From Flammula alnicola (taxonomy: Eukaryota > Basidiomycota > Agaricomycetes > Agaricales > Strophariaceae): DNA of 30,766 nt. The notes under the pieces are model-generated. The model was not told where the DNA came from, did no database searches, and worked only from the letters and a program-made list of their open reading frames with translations. The position numbers were made by a program, and so were the translations under genes. Of this stretch, positions 22,096-30,766 are shown piece by piece. Location: assembly GCA_015499995.1 (NCBI GenBank), contig JADNRV010000477.1:1-30766 (forward strand). The letters run 5' to 3'. The stretch's first letter is position 1. Each line of letters begins with the position of its first letter.

Positions 22096-23650
22096 CCTCG
22101 TTGGACAGATTTGCAGGAGTGAACGTATGATGGGTTGCACTTGCGCCTGCAGTCTGAAGACGCAACAGTCAGAACTGAGAAACATGATAACATGGATATT
22201 ACCTACAAAAGCTTCGGGAAGCTGTGTACAAGTCGGTGCACCAAGCAACCAGCATGAGGAACACCGACAAGGTCGCCAATTTTTGGAGGGGTCAAGTCAA
22301 GTTAGCGGTACCAGGCTATTAAAACGTGAAGTCAGAGAATTGCTTTCCTTCTGCATTGCGAACGACTTCAGGAGGAACACCCTTGAATTGACCATGGCAC
22401 TCCACCTGAACAAAAAATATTGAGCTCCATATATATATAAATCGAGAAGAGAAACACCTACATCCTCTTCTCCACCATCTTGCACATGTCGACGGCGGCC
22501 TTCGTAGGAACAGCCCATCCACGCTTCAAACATATTTCGAACATTGCATGAAGGATTCTTTAAAACAGGTGCGTTGAGTTCAAGGTCATTGAAAGACGAA
22601 CAATAGACATACCGGCCGGCAGATTGCTGCACGAAACCATGTCAGCAACAGGTACAAAACCTGGGAGGTGGATTAGACAAAAAGGCACATAAGGTGACCG
22701 ACGAAGAGAACATACCGTCAAGCTTCAGCTGTGAAATGTATGCTTTGCAGGAGTTCGTTGATCTTGGCCGCCGGCTCCTCGACAATTCATTGACGGGTAT
22801 GGAAACTCGCTCAAGAAGTTTTGCTTTCTTCTTGGCGAACCTAGGGACAGAATCAGCAAGCCTGAAATAAGCATGCAGAAAATAATCGACTAAACGTACA
22901 GGTAGCAACTTGAACTCGTTCGACAGCCCGAACACCCTGCACAACTCCAATTTCGACATCGCGGCCTCAGGTGTTGGTCGTAGACTATCATCGAGTTGTA
23001 CGTCGCATAGTAATATGACGTGATCTTGCCCAACTCCGTGCTTGTAAAGCGACTGGTCGACCTCTCGTACTTGATGAGCTGGCTTTTCTTCAGCAAGACT
23101 ACAGCCGGATGTGCGATGTCGACCCGTTTTTGTACCAATCCTAGGTCGCTTTCTTGACAGTCCGCACCGCCGTAGAGAGCAGGAGACCGCGGCATGCGGG
23201 CATACCTGAGATGCATGCCAATTAATCTCAAGAAACAGCGGATGAAAAAAAGATAAAACGTACAGATATGTTTACCCTAGCCACTGAATGGCCTCGTCCC
23301 AGTTCCTAACACGAGCGTTCACGTTATCGGCCAATTCCTACACGAACTGAGACTCGATAGGCAGCTGCTGGTTCAGATAATACTGGAGTTCCGAATGGTC
23401 GGTGATGATGATTCCTTCTCCATACTGATACTGGGGTCGACCAGCACGTCCCAGCATCTGGAGAACATCCTGCGACGACAGCTCGAGCCACCGGCCCTTC
23501 TCCTGGTTATAGATTGATGATGACGGTGTGGGCAGGCAAGTTGACACCTAGGCAAGCATGGCCTTACAGACAAGGACTTAGATGGCGGCCGGCGTGTACG
23601 GTGAAGATTTGCATCATTTGGTCATAGATGTAGTTACTTGTGCCGATGAG
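22096..23650 (-). pseudogene. BRR2 (U5 snRNP helicase) gene fragment, decayed but with introns
   Basis: Brr2 is the Ski2-like DExH helicase that unwinds U4/U6 in the spliceosome. Minus-strand pieces, in gene order, match its first helicase cassette, winged helix and Sec63 start: [77 protein letters not shown]-like VQKRVDIAHPAVVLLKK; QLIKYERSTSRFTSTELGKI; LCRVFGLSNEFKLLPVR; AKLLERVSIPVNE; KAYISQLKLDG; FEICLKRGWAVPTKAA; QFKGVPPEVVRNAEGKQF; LTPPKIGDLVGVPHAG; LVHRLVHSFPK; LQAQVQPIIRSLLQI. Between pieces there are intact-looking GT..AG introns (for example GTATGT near 22716 and 22619) but also frameshifts, in-frame stops (a TAA just before LDLTPP) and an internal deletion between HAGRH and GVNLPAH. 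It is therefore a DNA-level partial copy, not a retrocopy, and not functional. Both ends abut or approach the repeat blocks. Confidence 0.88.
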
Positions 23651-23740
23651 GAACGGCTTGTAGCATGTGTTCGGCTTGTAGCATGTGTTGTGTTGTCGAG
23701 GCTATATTTTGCAGCGCGAAATAGTAGGCACTAGGAGCCT

Positions 23741-24090
23741 GTTGCATGCTGAAAAAAACTGAGTCTTTGGTGGTTCGGATTGACCCATGAAGCTTGGATG
23801 GTGACAACGGTGTGCAGCGTCCATCGCCCCAGTTGGCCCAACGAAAACAAAGGAGAGAATCACAGCAGCGTTTCCGCGCTAGCGATTCATCCGTTTCCAA
23901 GATCCACAGCAGCGTTTCCGCGCTAGCAGACTAGGAGCTCGTTGACTGCTGGAAAACCGAGTCTTCGGTGATTCGGATTGACCCATGAAGCTGGAATGGT
24001 GACAACGGTGTGCAGTGCAGCGTTCGTCGCCCCAGTTGGCCTAACAAAACGAAAGGAAAGAATCACAGCAGTGTTTCCGGTGCTAGCGCT
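23741..24090. repeat. Two-unit repeat block B (right of the BRR2 fragment)
   Basis: Unit B1 starts near 23741 and B2 at 23941, in the same orientation as block A. B1 shares CAAAGGAGAGAA and the GTGCAGCGTCC spelling with A1. B2 shares GAAAGGAAAGAATC and GGCCTAAC with A2. The order A1-A2 is therefore repeated as B1-B2, meaning the pair was copied as a unit. Between B1 and B2 is the linker GATTCATCCGTTTCCAAGAT with CCACAGCAGCGTTTCCGCGC, which in block A follows A2. Confidence 0.9.
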
Positions 24091-24266
24091 CCATATGAGT
24101 CACGACGTCAACGTCCAAGTTCGATCAAAATTCAATGAAATGGATTCCGCGAGTGATTCACAAGGACATAAATTCGCCTACCATGAAGGCCCCTCATGCT
24201 TATCAACATGTGTCGGTTTTGCATCCAGCACTGGCTGGCTTAAGAAGGCTCAATACAAAACATAGA

Positions 24267-24308
24267 ACATACAATATACACACAATACACACAATACACA
24301 ATATATAC
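24267..24308. repeat. CAATACACA microsatellite
   Basis: Short run of ACAATATACACACAATACAC type sequence continuing into CAATACACAATATATAC, about five imperfect units. It lies between repeat block B and the 3' end of the nuclease-kinase gene. Confidence 0.75.
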
Positions 24309-24380
24309 GACTCGACGATGGTTCGATGATGGCAATGGCAATGGGCAATGGGAATGTGAACACTGAAGCCCCAACATCTA

Positions 24381-26554
24381 TTACTTGTCCTCCAAATGGT
24401 GCAACTGTGAACGAATACCCTGCTCCCATCTGTTGACCATGATGACATCATGGTCAAACTCAACAAGACCTCCTGCTTCACCTGGATAATTGACAGAAGC
24501 ATTTAGGAGTGGGGGATAACGTGCAGTGTTAATTTTATCTGCCCATTCGAAATCGAGGACCTTGATGACCACTGGCTGGGCTATTTCAAACATACTTGCC
24601 ATTTTAACCATGAGATTGTTGGAACGTAAATCTCCGTGGACACATTTGAGGGCTTTTAAACGCTTCACGATATCTTTAAGGGCGCCGGAAATTTCCTTGA
24701 GTCGAGGGGCAGCCAATAATGGTTCTAAGCTGAAAAGTGTTTTCCATCCCTCTTGATCCCACGTTGGAGGTGGTAGATATTCCATAATGTAGACACTGGT
24801 ATTGATACCTGACTTGTGGGAAACACCAAACAACTTGGGAGCACAATCAGGTGCAAGAGCTTGGTGCACCTTCAAGCCGTAGTGGCCAAAGGCAAGTTTT
24901 GCAACACAATTGCCGATCAATTCCGAATGAGCGTGAAAGACGGAATATCGTAAGTCGTCCTCCAATCGACGGAGAATTTGTAGCTTCAATGTGGAGCCTG
25001 GCATATCGAATGGTTCATAAGTCTCAAAGATGGCAGGGATACCAGGACGAATGCCAGAGACACCGGGCTCCTGAGCAGGGATATGGCATCTAAAGGTTGT
25101 TTAGAATGAGGAATGAACAGATAACACCTAACTTACGAAGGAAGTAAATCTATGGTCTTTGATAAAGAACAAAGCGATTTAGCAAGTTCTTCCAGATGAT
25201 CGCCGGCGACATCCAGACATGCAAAATGACATTTGAAGACGTCTATGGAAGGGGGGGTGCCAGGACTATCAGCCCATCCACCACAGAGCTTAATGTTGGG
25301 TCCTAAGTGAAAATAAATCCAGAGGTCATAAAGATAAGCATTTCATAAAGATAAGCATTATGGATGCGTACCAGACATAGTCATTAAAAATGTAGGAGCG
25401 CCTGTTTCACAGTATCTGGCATTGCCTTCGACGATAATGTCGAAGTAACGGCAGAGCTGCATAAAGGCATCACCTCTATCGCCTTCCTCTAGCTTGATCT
25501 CGACGATAATAAGGTTGGTGCCAATTTTTGGCTTCTTCTCCCCGCTGAATCTTCCATGGTAACGGGACGGGAGAACCCTCTTATAAACCAGATCGATTCT
25601 GCCCTTGTTCGCGAGGTTGTCTTCGAGCTCCCACATCAATTCCGAGTTGACAGGGAAGATGGTCTTGAGTACTTCGAGGATGTAGCTGGCCCGTGTCGCT
25701 TCCTGCTTCATGGGATCGGTAAGCCATTTGGCCAGCTTACATGCAGCTCTACGGAAATTCGCCAACTCGGAGTCGGAAAAGGTGGTGACTTTGTTGAACT
25801 CGTAGAATGCCGGATGCATAATCTTCAAAGGAAGAGGTGGTCGTTTCGATGCCGGTCGATGACATAGTATAGCACCATCACCGGCTTGAGTCTCCCACCA
25901 CCCACCGCGTTTTCCAAATTGTGAAGGTGCAGGCTTGCGTTTCTGCGGATAGAGCGAATTCGCTAAGTCTAGTATGAAGATTCGATTCTGCAGTATCGCC
26001 TCCAAAGAGTAGGCTGCAAGATCGCTGTAGCCCGGTGGAAACCTCGCCTTTTGTTCAGGATCCTGGGCGAGATCGGAATATGTAGGAAGTTGAATACTAT
26101 GCTCCCTAAGAAGTTCTATTATACCAGATGGATGCTGGCAAGTGAAGGAGGTGATACATTTGTTGCTAGGTGAGTCGCCTTGTAGCAAGATGCTGGTCAT
26201 TAAATGCGTAGAGCTACCAAGAAGTGTTGTATCCGGAAGGTTGAACCACGAGTGATCCTTTCCCAGAAATTCGAAAAGGGACAGATGAGCCTCAAGTCGG
26301 GACATCAGCCTTTTTATTTCGTCGACGATCATGGCATGAATGTCCTTGTGCTGACACATTCGTTTTGTTCCTCCTTGAGTAATGATAGATGTGTCGGAGA
26401 GAGCGGAAATAGATCTTTTCTCCCTGAGCCGTGAAATGCTCGAGGTAGAAGAACTAACAACAGGTGAACCGTTCATATTGGAATTAAGGATAGAATGTAT
26501 AGGATGGCTAGGAGGGAAGGAGCGGTTTGGTTGGAGTTGCTGTGGGGGTGGCAT
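24381..26554 (-). CDS. PD-(D/E)XK-nuclease-like domain fused to a protein-kinase-like domain
   Basis: Intact three-exon gene: 25372-26554, 25137-25302, 24381-25089. Introns are 25303-25371 and 25090-25136, both GT..AG, and the exons sum to 2,058 nt, giving 685 residues. The start is the ATG at 26554. Residues 1-70 are Pro/Ser-rich. The middle has a possible PD-(D/E)XK core: NKGRIDLVY (Asp321) and LIIVEIKLEEGD (Glu352, Lys354), followed by GDAFMQLCRYFDII and PTFLMTMSG. The C-terminal third is kinase-like: CVAKLAFGHYGLKVHQ (candidate ATP-binding Lys), APKLFGV, VYIMEYLPPPTW, catalytic loop VHGDLRSNNLMV (Asp603, Asn608) and KVLDFEWAD (Asp629, in the DFG position). Glycine loop is not clear. Family knowledge: nuclease-plus-kinase fusions occur in basidiomycetes and among Crinkler-type effector proteins. 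No signal peptide or Crinkler header is visible here, so that link is inference. It may act in conflict or in nuclear defence, or be an element-borne gene. Kinase-like call is strong; nuclease call is moderate. Confidence 0.75.
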
Positions 26555-26589
26555 GATTGTACTCAGTGCCGCTGAGTTCAAGGTGGTGT

Positions 26590-27300
26590 GGACCGTGGGT
26601 GCAGATGCTACACACGTTGATCTCCCCTATTTCTTATCAATCTGTGATGGGAAACAATGGATAGTCACATGTGCAGAGTACACCATAACCGACCAATTCC
26701 GCACCAAGTGTTTGCCACAGCTCTGTAAGGTCAATAACAGCAATCAGAATAATAATTGATACCAAAAATCACCATTCACCTCGGAAATCAAGCATCAGGG
26801 TACCATGACAGACGTCTCAAACATCTGGTCAAGGATGTTTGCAAAGTCGCAGTGTTTCCTACCGAGCCCGCGGTGATTACAAGACAAATCAGATTTCAAG
26901 CTCAGATCTGGTTTTGGCAAACAAAGAGATCCCAATTGGTAAGGCGCAGGCGCGTCTTTCAAAAGTTTTATTCAGAGCCAGCTAGACACATAGTAAGAAG
27001 AAGAAATATAGCATTTAATACTATCTACTACATGTTGTACATAAAGCTAAGGGATATGGTTAACAGCGGGCTGTCGATGCAACCTCGAGCCTGCATTATG
27101 GTCGTTGAACTGCCAACGGTACTTCCTGAACCGCAATAACAACGTCTGTCCCACCTGGCTTGCATAAATTGTCGTCGTCGCCGGTGTACCAGATCCATTG
27201 TTCCTACTGCTAGTGCTCGGATTGGCGGGTGCCGAACCCAGCACTGGGCAATTGTCGCAGGAGTCGTTCCCCAGGGAGACAAGCATGGAAAGATCCCAGG
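26590..27300. other. Region upstream of the nuclease-kinase gene, no supported gene
   Basis: Contains the promoter region of the nuclease-kinase gene and an unsupported plus-strand frame (26756-27139) with no recognisable family. No repeats of note until the minisatellite at 27308. Confidence 0.4.
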
Positions 27301-27307
27301 GGAGACA

Positions 27308-27412
27308 CTGGTGATATCGCTTCGACGCTGGTGATATCGCTTCGACGCTGTATCGCTTCGACCTGGTGATATCGCTTCGACGGTGATATCGCTTCGACGC
27401 TGGTGATATGAT
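27308..27412. repeat. 20-bp minisatellite CTGGTGATATCGCTTCGACG
   Basis: Units at 27308-27327 and 27328-27347 are identical. They are followed by a 15-nt short unit (CTGTATCGCTTCGAC), a full unit at 27363-27382, a 17-nt unit (GTGATATCGCTTCGACG) and a partial unit from 27400. Indels of 3 and 5 bases show the array is evolving by slippage. Confidence 0.93.
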
Positions 27413-27479
27413 ATGCGACATCGGCCACTTACGATGGAGGATCGAGGCCCACTTGGCAACGAGGGATTAGACAACTGTC

Positions 27480-27960
27480 TTGCCACCCACCTCCAGTGAT
27501 CCAGTGGGCGTCGCAGAGGTAGGCCAACCTGGGGTGGGTTGAGGTGTTAAGGATTGCACCTGTGATTGTTGTACCGTTGTTTGAACGACTGTTCGGCTGG
27601 CTGGTGCCATGCCATGCGATATGCAGACGATGGTCGGAACTGACTAGTAAGAGTTAGCAAGAGCATTCGGAGGTCTTTGCTGCGGTTGACCTACAAAGCC
27701 TCACCTCTAAAAATTCATTGTGGGGCCAATAGCCTGCTGTTTCACCGGTACATTTACAGATCGTCAAGTTCGAGTTCAAAGTGCCATAAACACCACTGAT
27801 AAAAGATGGATAAAACGCTCATAAGTTCCAAAAAAGCAAGAATCACAGAAGTGTCGAGAAACGTACTCGTCAAAATAAAGGATGATCAGCATATTGTTGA
27901 TCTGGGATCCAGGATGGCCACAGTAGAACGTCAAGAACCTATCGATGGGCAGCTGCTTTC
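27480..27960 (-). other. Possible decayed minus-strand exons of unknown family
   Basis: The minus strand has three protein-like pieces joined by plausible GT..AG introns: LPIDRFLTFYCGHPGSQINN; GVYGTLNSNLTICKCTGETA with GYWPHNEFLE; then SRTVVQTTVQQSQVQSLTPQ and PTPGWPTSATPTGSLEVGGK. The last is Ser/Thr/Pro-rich, as in secreted fungal linkers. No ATG start, no closing exon and no family can be assigned. It may be a relic or an incomplete gene. Confidence 0.25.
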
Positions 27961-28377
27961 CGAGACAATACAATACTCTCTCGACAACAGCTGCTCACCC
28001 CATACCCATGCCAATCTTAGTCTGGCCGGTCATCGGTTTTCATCTGCGTTGCGGTTGCAATTTGAGCGAGCAAAAGCGAGGGCGACCTCCCGTCGTTTCC
28101 TATGCGAGCTTAGCAACGGGACAGCCAATGAAAATGGGCTGGTGGTTGCTTACCAGCGACCTGCTGCAGCTCCTAGCCTCGTCTTGCCTGCTTTCTCCTC
28201 GCACATCCTCCTTCAACGACGTTTGTCTGGCATTCTGAGGATGTCAGAGCCAGAGCGAGCAATGCTTACCATCGCTCGTAACACCTCACAGTCCTTATCT
28301 TTCGAGCGAGGGTCTGGACGGGTATGTTCAAGCCTAAGGTAAGAGTGGGTAAGAGAGCACAAGAGCAAGAGCGTGAG

Positions 28378-28625
28378 CGAGAGACTCTGAATTTGCAAAT
28401 GTTGCAAATGCGTTACAGTCGGGCTAGGCGACGTCGGTGGTTGATCAACGAAGTGATGGGCTCGGCTCATCCGGCAATTGTGGCTGTGCCAACCCATTTC
28501 GGCACCACCGAGAGACTCTGAATTTGCAATTGCGTCACGGTCGGGCTAAGTGGCGACGTCGAGGATGGGTGGTGGTTGGTGGTTCATCAATGAGATCAAC
28601 AAATTGTAGGCTCATCCGGCATCTC
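28378..28625. repeat. Imperfect tandem duplication, period 131 bp
   Basis: CGAGAGACTCTGAATTTGCA occurs at 28378 and again at 28509. After each copy come TGCGT(T/C)AC(A/G)GTCGGGCTA, a GGCGACGTCG word, ATCAA and GGCTCATCCGGCA. The copies differ by substitutions and small gaps. No coding frame is evident. Confidence 0.8.
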
Positions 28626-28680
28626 TAATTCAGGAACTCTTTGCTGCAAGGCACTTCATTGGTAAGCCTGCCTCAAGTTC

Positions 28681-30766
28681 TTACTGGTAGAGAAATTCAA
28701 TCAGTCGACATACAATATATTCGCTGACCATCTCTGTTTTGTCAGAATACAGATCTTCTAACATGGTGTGCAATGTTGATGAACTTGAATTGTTGGCTGC
28801 AGTCGTTACATCTATGAAAGGGAAATTCGAAGAACCTGGAACTGCTACCATGTCAGTTCAGCATGACATAGGTAAGAATAATTACATACCTGAAATCGAA
28901 TCTCCTTCTCCCATACCGCTGACCTTAACTTCAACCACGTTAAAGGCTGAACCACCCTCTGATACCGCGATGTTCATTGTCTCTGAAGTCTTGCCTGAGT
29001 CTTTTTCATGCTTTGCAGAGGCAGCTGTGAATGGCGAGTCGTAAAATACGACAATCAAATCTGACTAGGATTACATACCTGATTTCTTTGATGCAACCTT
29101 GGAGGCAGCTTTCGCTCGTGAAGCCTTATGCGGAAGGTCGGATGCACGAACACTTCCACTCGAGCTTGACTGCGCTTTCGAATCGAGGGCTACCTTGGAC
29201 TTGCCCGACTTAATCGCCTTCGGCTGCCTTCAGTTCCTTGAGCTTTGCCTGATGCTCCTTTATTTCTTGAGTAACAGTGTCGAGGGCTTCTGTCTGCATG
29301 CGGTTCTCCGTGCCTTTTTTCGTGAGGCATTGTTGGAACGAGCGATACTTCTTGACATATGTGTGAAATCGTCATTTCTATCATTCTTGAGGACGCCGTT
29401 TGTCAAGGCGGCCTGGATTTCCGCCGCAATGCGTTCGTCGATTTCTCGTGCCCTAGAAATGTATGAGTCTAGTATAACTTACTGCTTCATGAGGACTCAC
29501 TTACAACTGCTTCAGTAAGGGGAAGTTTGATGCCAGTGTGGATATTCGTGAAATTGTGTTGGCCCTCGTTAAGATTGTTCGACAGGTCTGCCAAGTCCCA
29601 GTTGACTGACTTCATCTTTGAGAGACATTAATGATCGATGGAAGGATCCACTTGCTCTGAGTTTTGTGTTGCCACCATGCTTTAGAAGGTGAGTTAGCCA
29701 ATTATGCAAGAGGTTTAAACATAAAATATCTGACCTGTAACCTTCGACTTGTTTAAACTTAGAAGCCATGCTGAGAATTCATCGACTTCGGCCTGGGACT
29801 TCAAGTAAGGAAAGTTCATTTGTCAGTTCTGATTTCAGACCGTGAACACCCCTACATGCAAAACAGTCAGTATTAGAAGACATTTTTCTTGTCTGGAGCA
29901 ACCCTTACTCTTGACGTGGACAAAACAAGCACGGATGAAGTATTGAATCAAATCTACAACTGCCACATTAGCAGGGATGCCGCTGAAGCCTGGCTCGTTG
30001 GTCGGAAGGAAAGAGAGGCCAGCTCCGAGTGCTTGAGAGAGCTCGAGGTCGACCCCTATAGATAAAAGAGTACCATCGCGAGACAAACTCTTGAGCAATA
30101 AACGTTATCATCGCGAGACAAACTCTTGAGCAATAAACGTTATCCTGTTACGTGAAGAGTAACAATTTAAAGCTCATCGAATATCATCTTGTACTGTTCA
30201 GTATCGGAGCGGTTGGAATAGACGCGAGCAATAGTAACAGCTAAAGAATTTTGAGGGTCAACAAATAATGAAATTGATTATTGACTGAGCTTACCACGTT
30301 TAACCTGTCTTTCCCACATCACAACTTCCCATTTGCCAATTGCCCGTTTAAATGTCGTATCAACTTGGATCGTGTTCGCCTTGTGAATAAGCCCAAGTAA
30401 GAATGGGTTGGCGGTAAAGACAAGGGTTGCTCCGGTTGGAGTGGTCTTCAAGTTCGCTAATGGAAGGTTCTTGAGGTCTTCTTTCATTATATGCTGTACA
30501 CCTGGGTAAAAATGATGATAAGCAATTGGTAATCGCGTGTCAAATGATATCCGACCTTCAATTGCAAATCCATGAGGATAAACCTTCTTTTTTTCTGCTC
30601 GGATGATTTGTTGCTTGAGCCGAACATTTTGAAGAGCTGGCTCGACCTCGTCCGCACCCATGCGATGCGTACTCGGTACTGGAAAAAAAGGGATTAGAAT
30701 ATCAACAATAGAATAGAGTAAATACGAACCATTCGAACTGAACTTCCTGCGATCCCAGCTGCCTTT
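28681..30766 (-). pseudogene. MULE-like 'QVDTTFK' family protein of Agaricomycetes, 5' end outside the window, frame-broken
   Basis: Matches a transposon-related family repeated many times in mushroom genomes; VDTTFK resembles the first catalytic Asp motif of MULE transposases. Minus-strand pieces in order: VEPALQNVRLKQQIIRAEKK, GFAIEGRISFDTRLPIAYHH, LGLIHKANTIQVDTTFKRAI, KWEVVMWERQVKR, then across an intron (GTAAGC..TTTAG) AVTIARVYSNRSDTEQYKMI and FDEL. After this come LELSQALGAGLSFLPTNEPG, VDLIQYFIRACFVHVK, WDLADLSNNLNEGQHNFTNI with HTGIKLPLTEAVV, REIDERIAAEIQAALTNGVL, EIKEHQAKLKELKAAEG and a Lys/Ser-rich tail, ending at 28681 with LIEFLYQ. Late introns are clean GT..AG. The frame is broken by a 35-bp tandem duplication (30074-30143), a one-base loss at 29302-29303, an extra base near 29210 and a stop upstream of WDLADL. 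I judge it a recently decaying copy. Family placement is from memory of the motif set. Confidence 0.65.
30074..30143. repeat. Perfect 35-bp tandem duplication inside the MULE-like gene
   Basis: CATCGCGAGACAAACTCTTG followed by AGCAATAAACGTTAT occurs twice without a mismatch (30074-30108, 30109-30143). Thirty-five is not a multiple of three, so the duplication shifts the frame just before the LSRDGTLLS stretch of the encoded protein. Confidence 0.95.

Noticed and set aside
22426..22440. TATATATATA run as a promoter TATA box
   Set aside because: It lies within a retained intron of the decayed BRR2 fragment, with no gene placed to use it.
23650..23700. Short duplication CGGCTTGTAGCATGTGTT as an element end
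   Set aside because: Two adjacent copies of 18 bases only. It looks like local slippage at the edge of the BRR2 fragment.
27776..27973. Possible laccase fragment (LPIDRF...FYCG resembling a multicopper oxidase segment)
   Set aside because: The next expected motifs (copper-binding His clusters, the RYSF-type stretch) are absent in all frames.

Overview
This is a piece of a basidiomycete (mushroom-type, Agaricomycete) nuclear genome. The genes carry many short introns of about 45 to 120 bases with GT..AG ends. Protein families typical of that group are present: a Tnp2/CACTA-like transposase, F-box/LRR-like proteins, and the 'QVDTTFK' MULE-like family. No tRNA, rRNA or CRISPR was found, and no prokaryotic signals.

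Layout. (1) 1-10.7 kb is a conserved, gene-dense housekeeping block. It holds the 3' part of a chaperonin CCT-theta gene (CCT8, + strand), a coiled-coil protein of unknown function (- strand), and a very large ten-exon gene (- strand). The large gene encodes a BEM2-like Rho GTPase-activating protein of about 2,170 residues, with an N-terminal PH-like region, RasGEF-like regions, a second PH domain and a C-terminal RhoGAP domain. (2) 10.7-17.5 kb is gene-poor. It has a truncated F-box/LRR-like gene (-), a disordered protein gene (+) with a small conserved C-terminus, an AT-rich block full of CAAAAT words with a 47-nt palindrome, and a decayed fragment of ribonucleotide reductase large subunit. 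(3) 17.5-21.3 kb is a transposase gene (-) of about 1,200 residues. (4) 21.5-24.1 kb contains an unusual arrangement: a decayed, intron-containing fragment of the spliceosomal helicase BRR2, bracketed by two direct copies of the same two-unit repeat block. (5) 24.4-26.6 kb is an intact three-exon gene for a protein with a PD-(D/E)XK-nuclease-like motif followed by a protein-kinase-like domain. (6) 26.6-28.7 kb is mostly non-coding, with a 20-bp minisatellite and a 131-bp duplication. (7) 28.7-30.8 kb is a decaying MULE-like transposase-family gene (-), cut by the window end.

Two points deserve attention. First, several otherwise well-conserved genes (CCT8, BEM2, the transposase, probably the coiled-coil gene, and the MULE-like gene) are each broken by a shift of one base at a short homopolymer. 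This looks more like consensus indels than independent gene death. Second, the accessory half holds captured host gene fragments (BRR2, RNR1) that keep introns and sit among family repeats. That implies DNA-level duplication by mobile or repeat-driven processes rather than retroposition. All family assignments are from reading the sequence; no database search was run.
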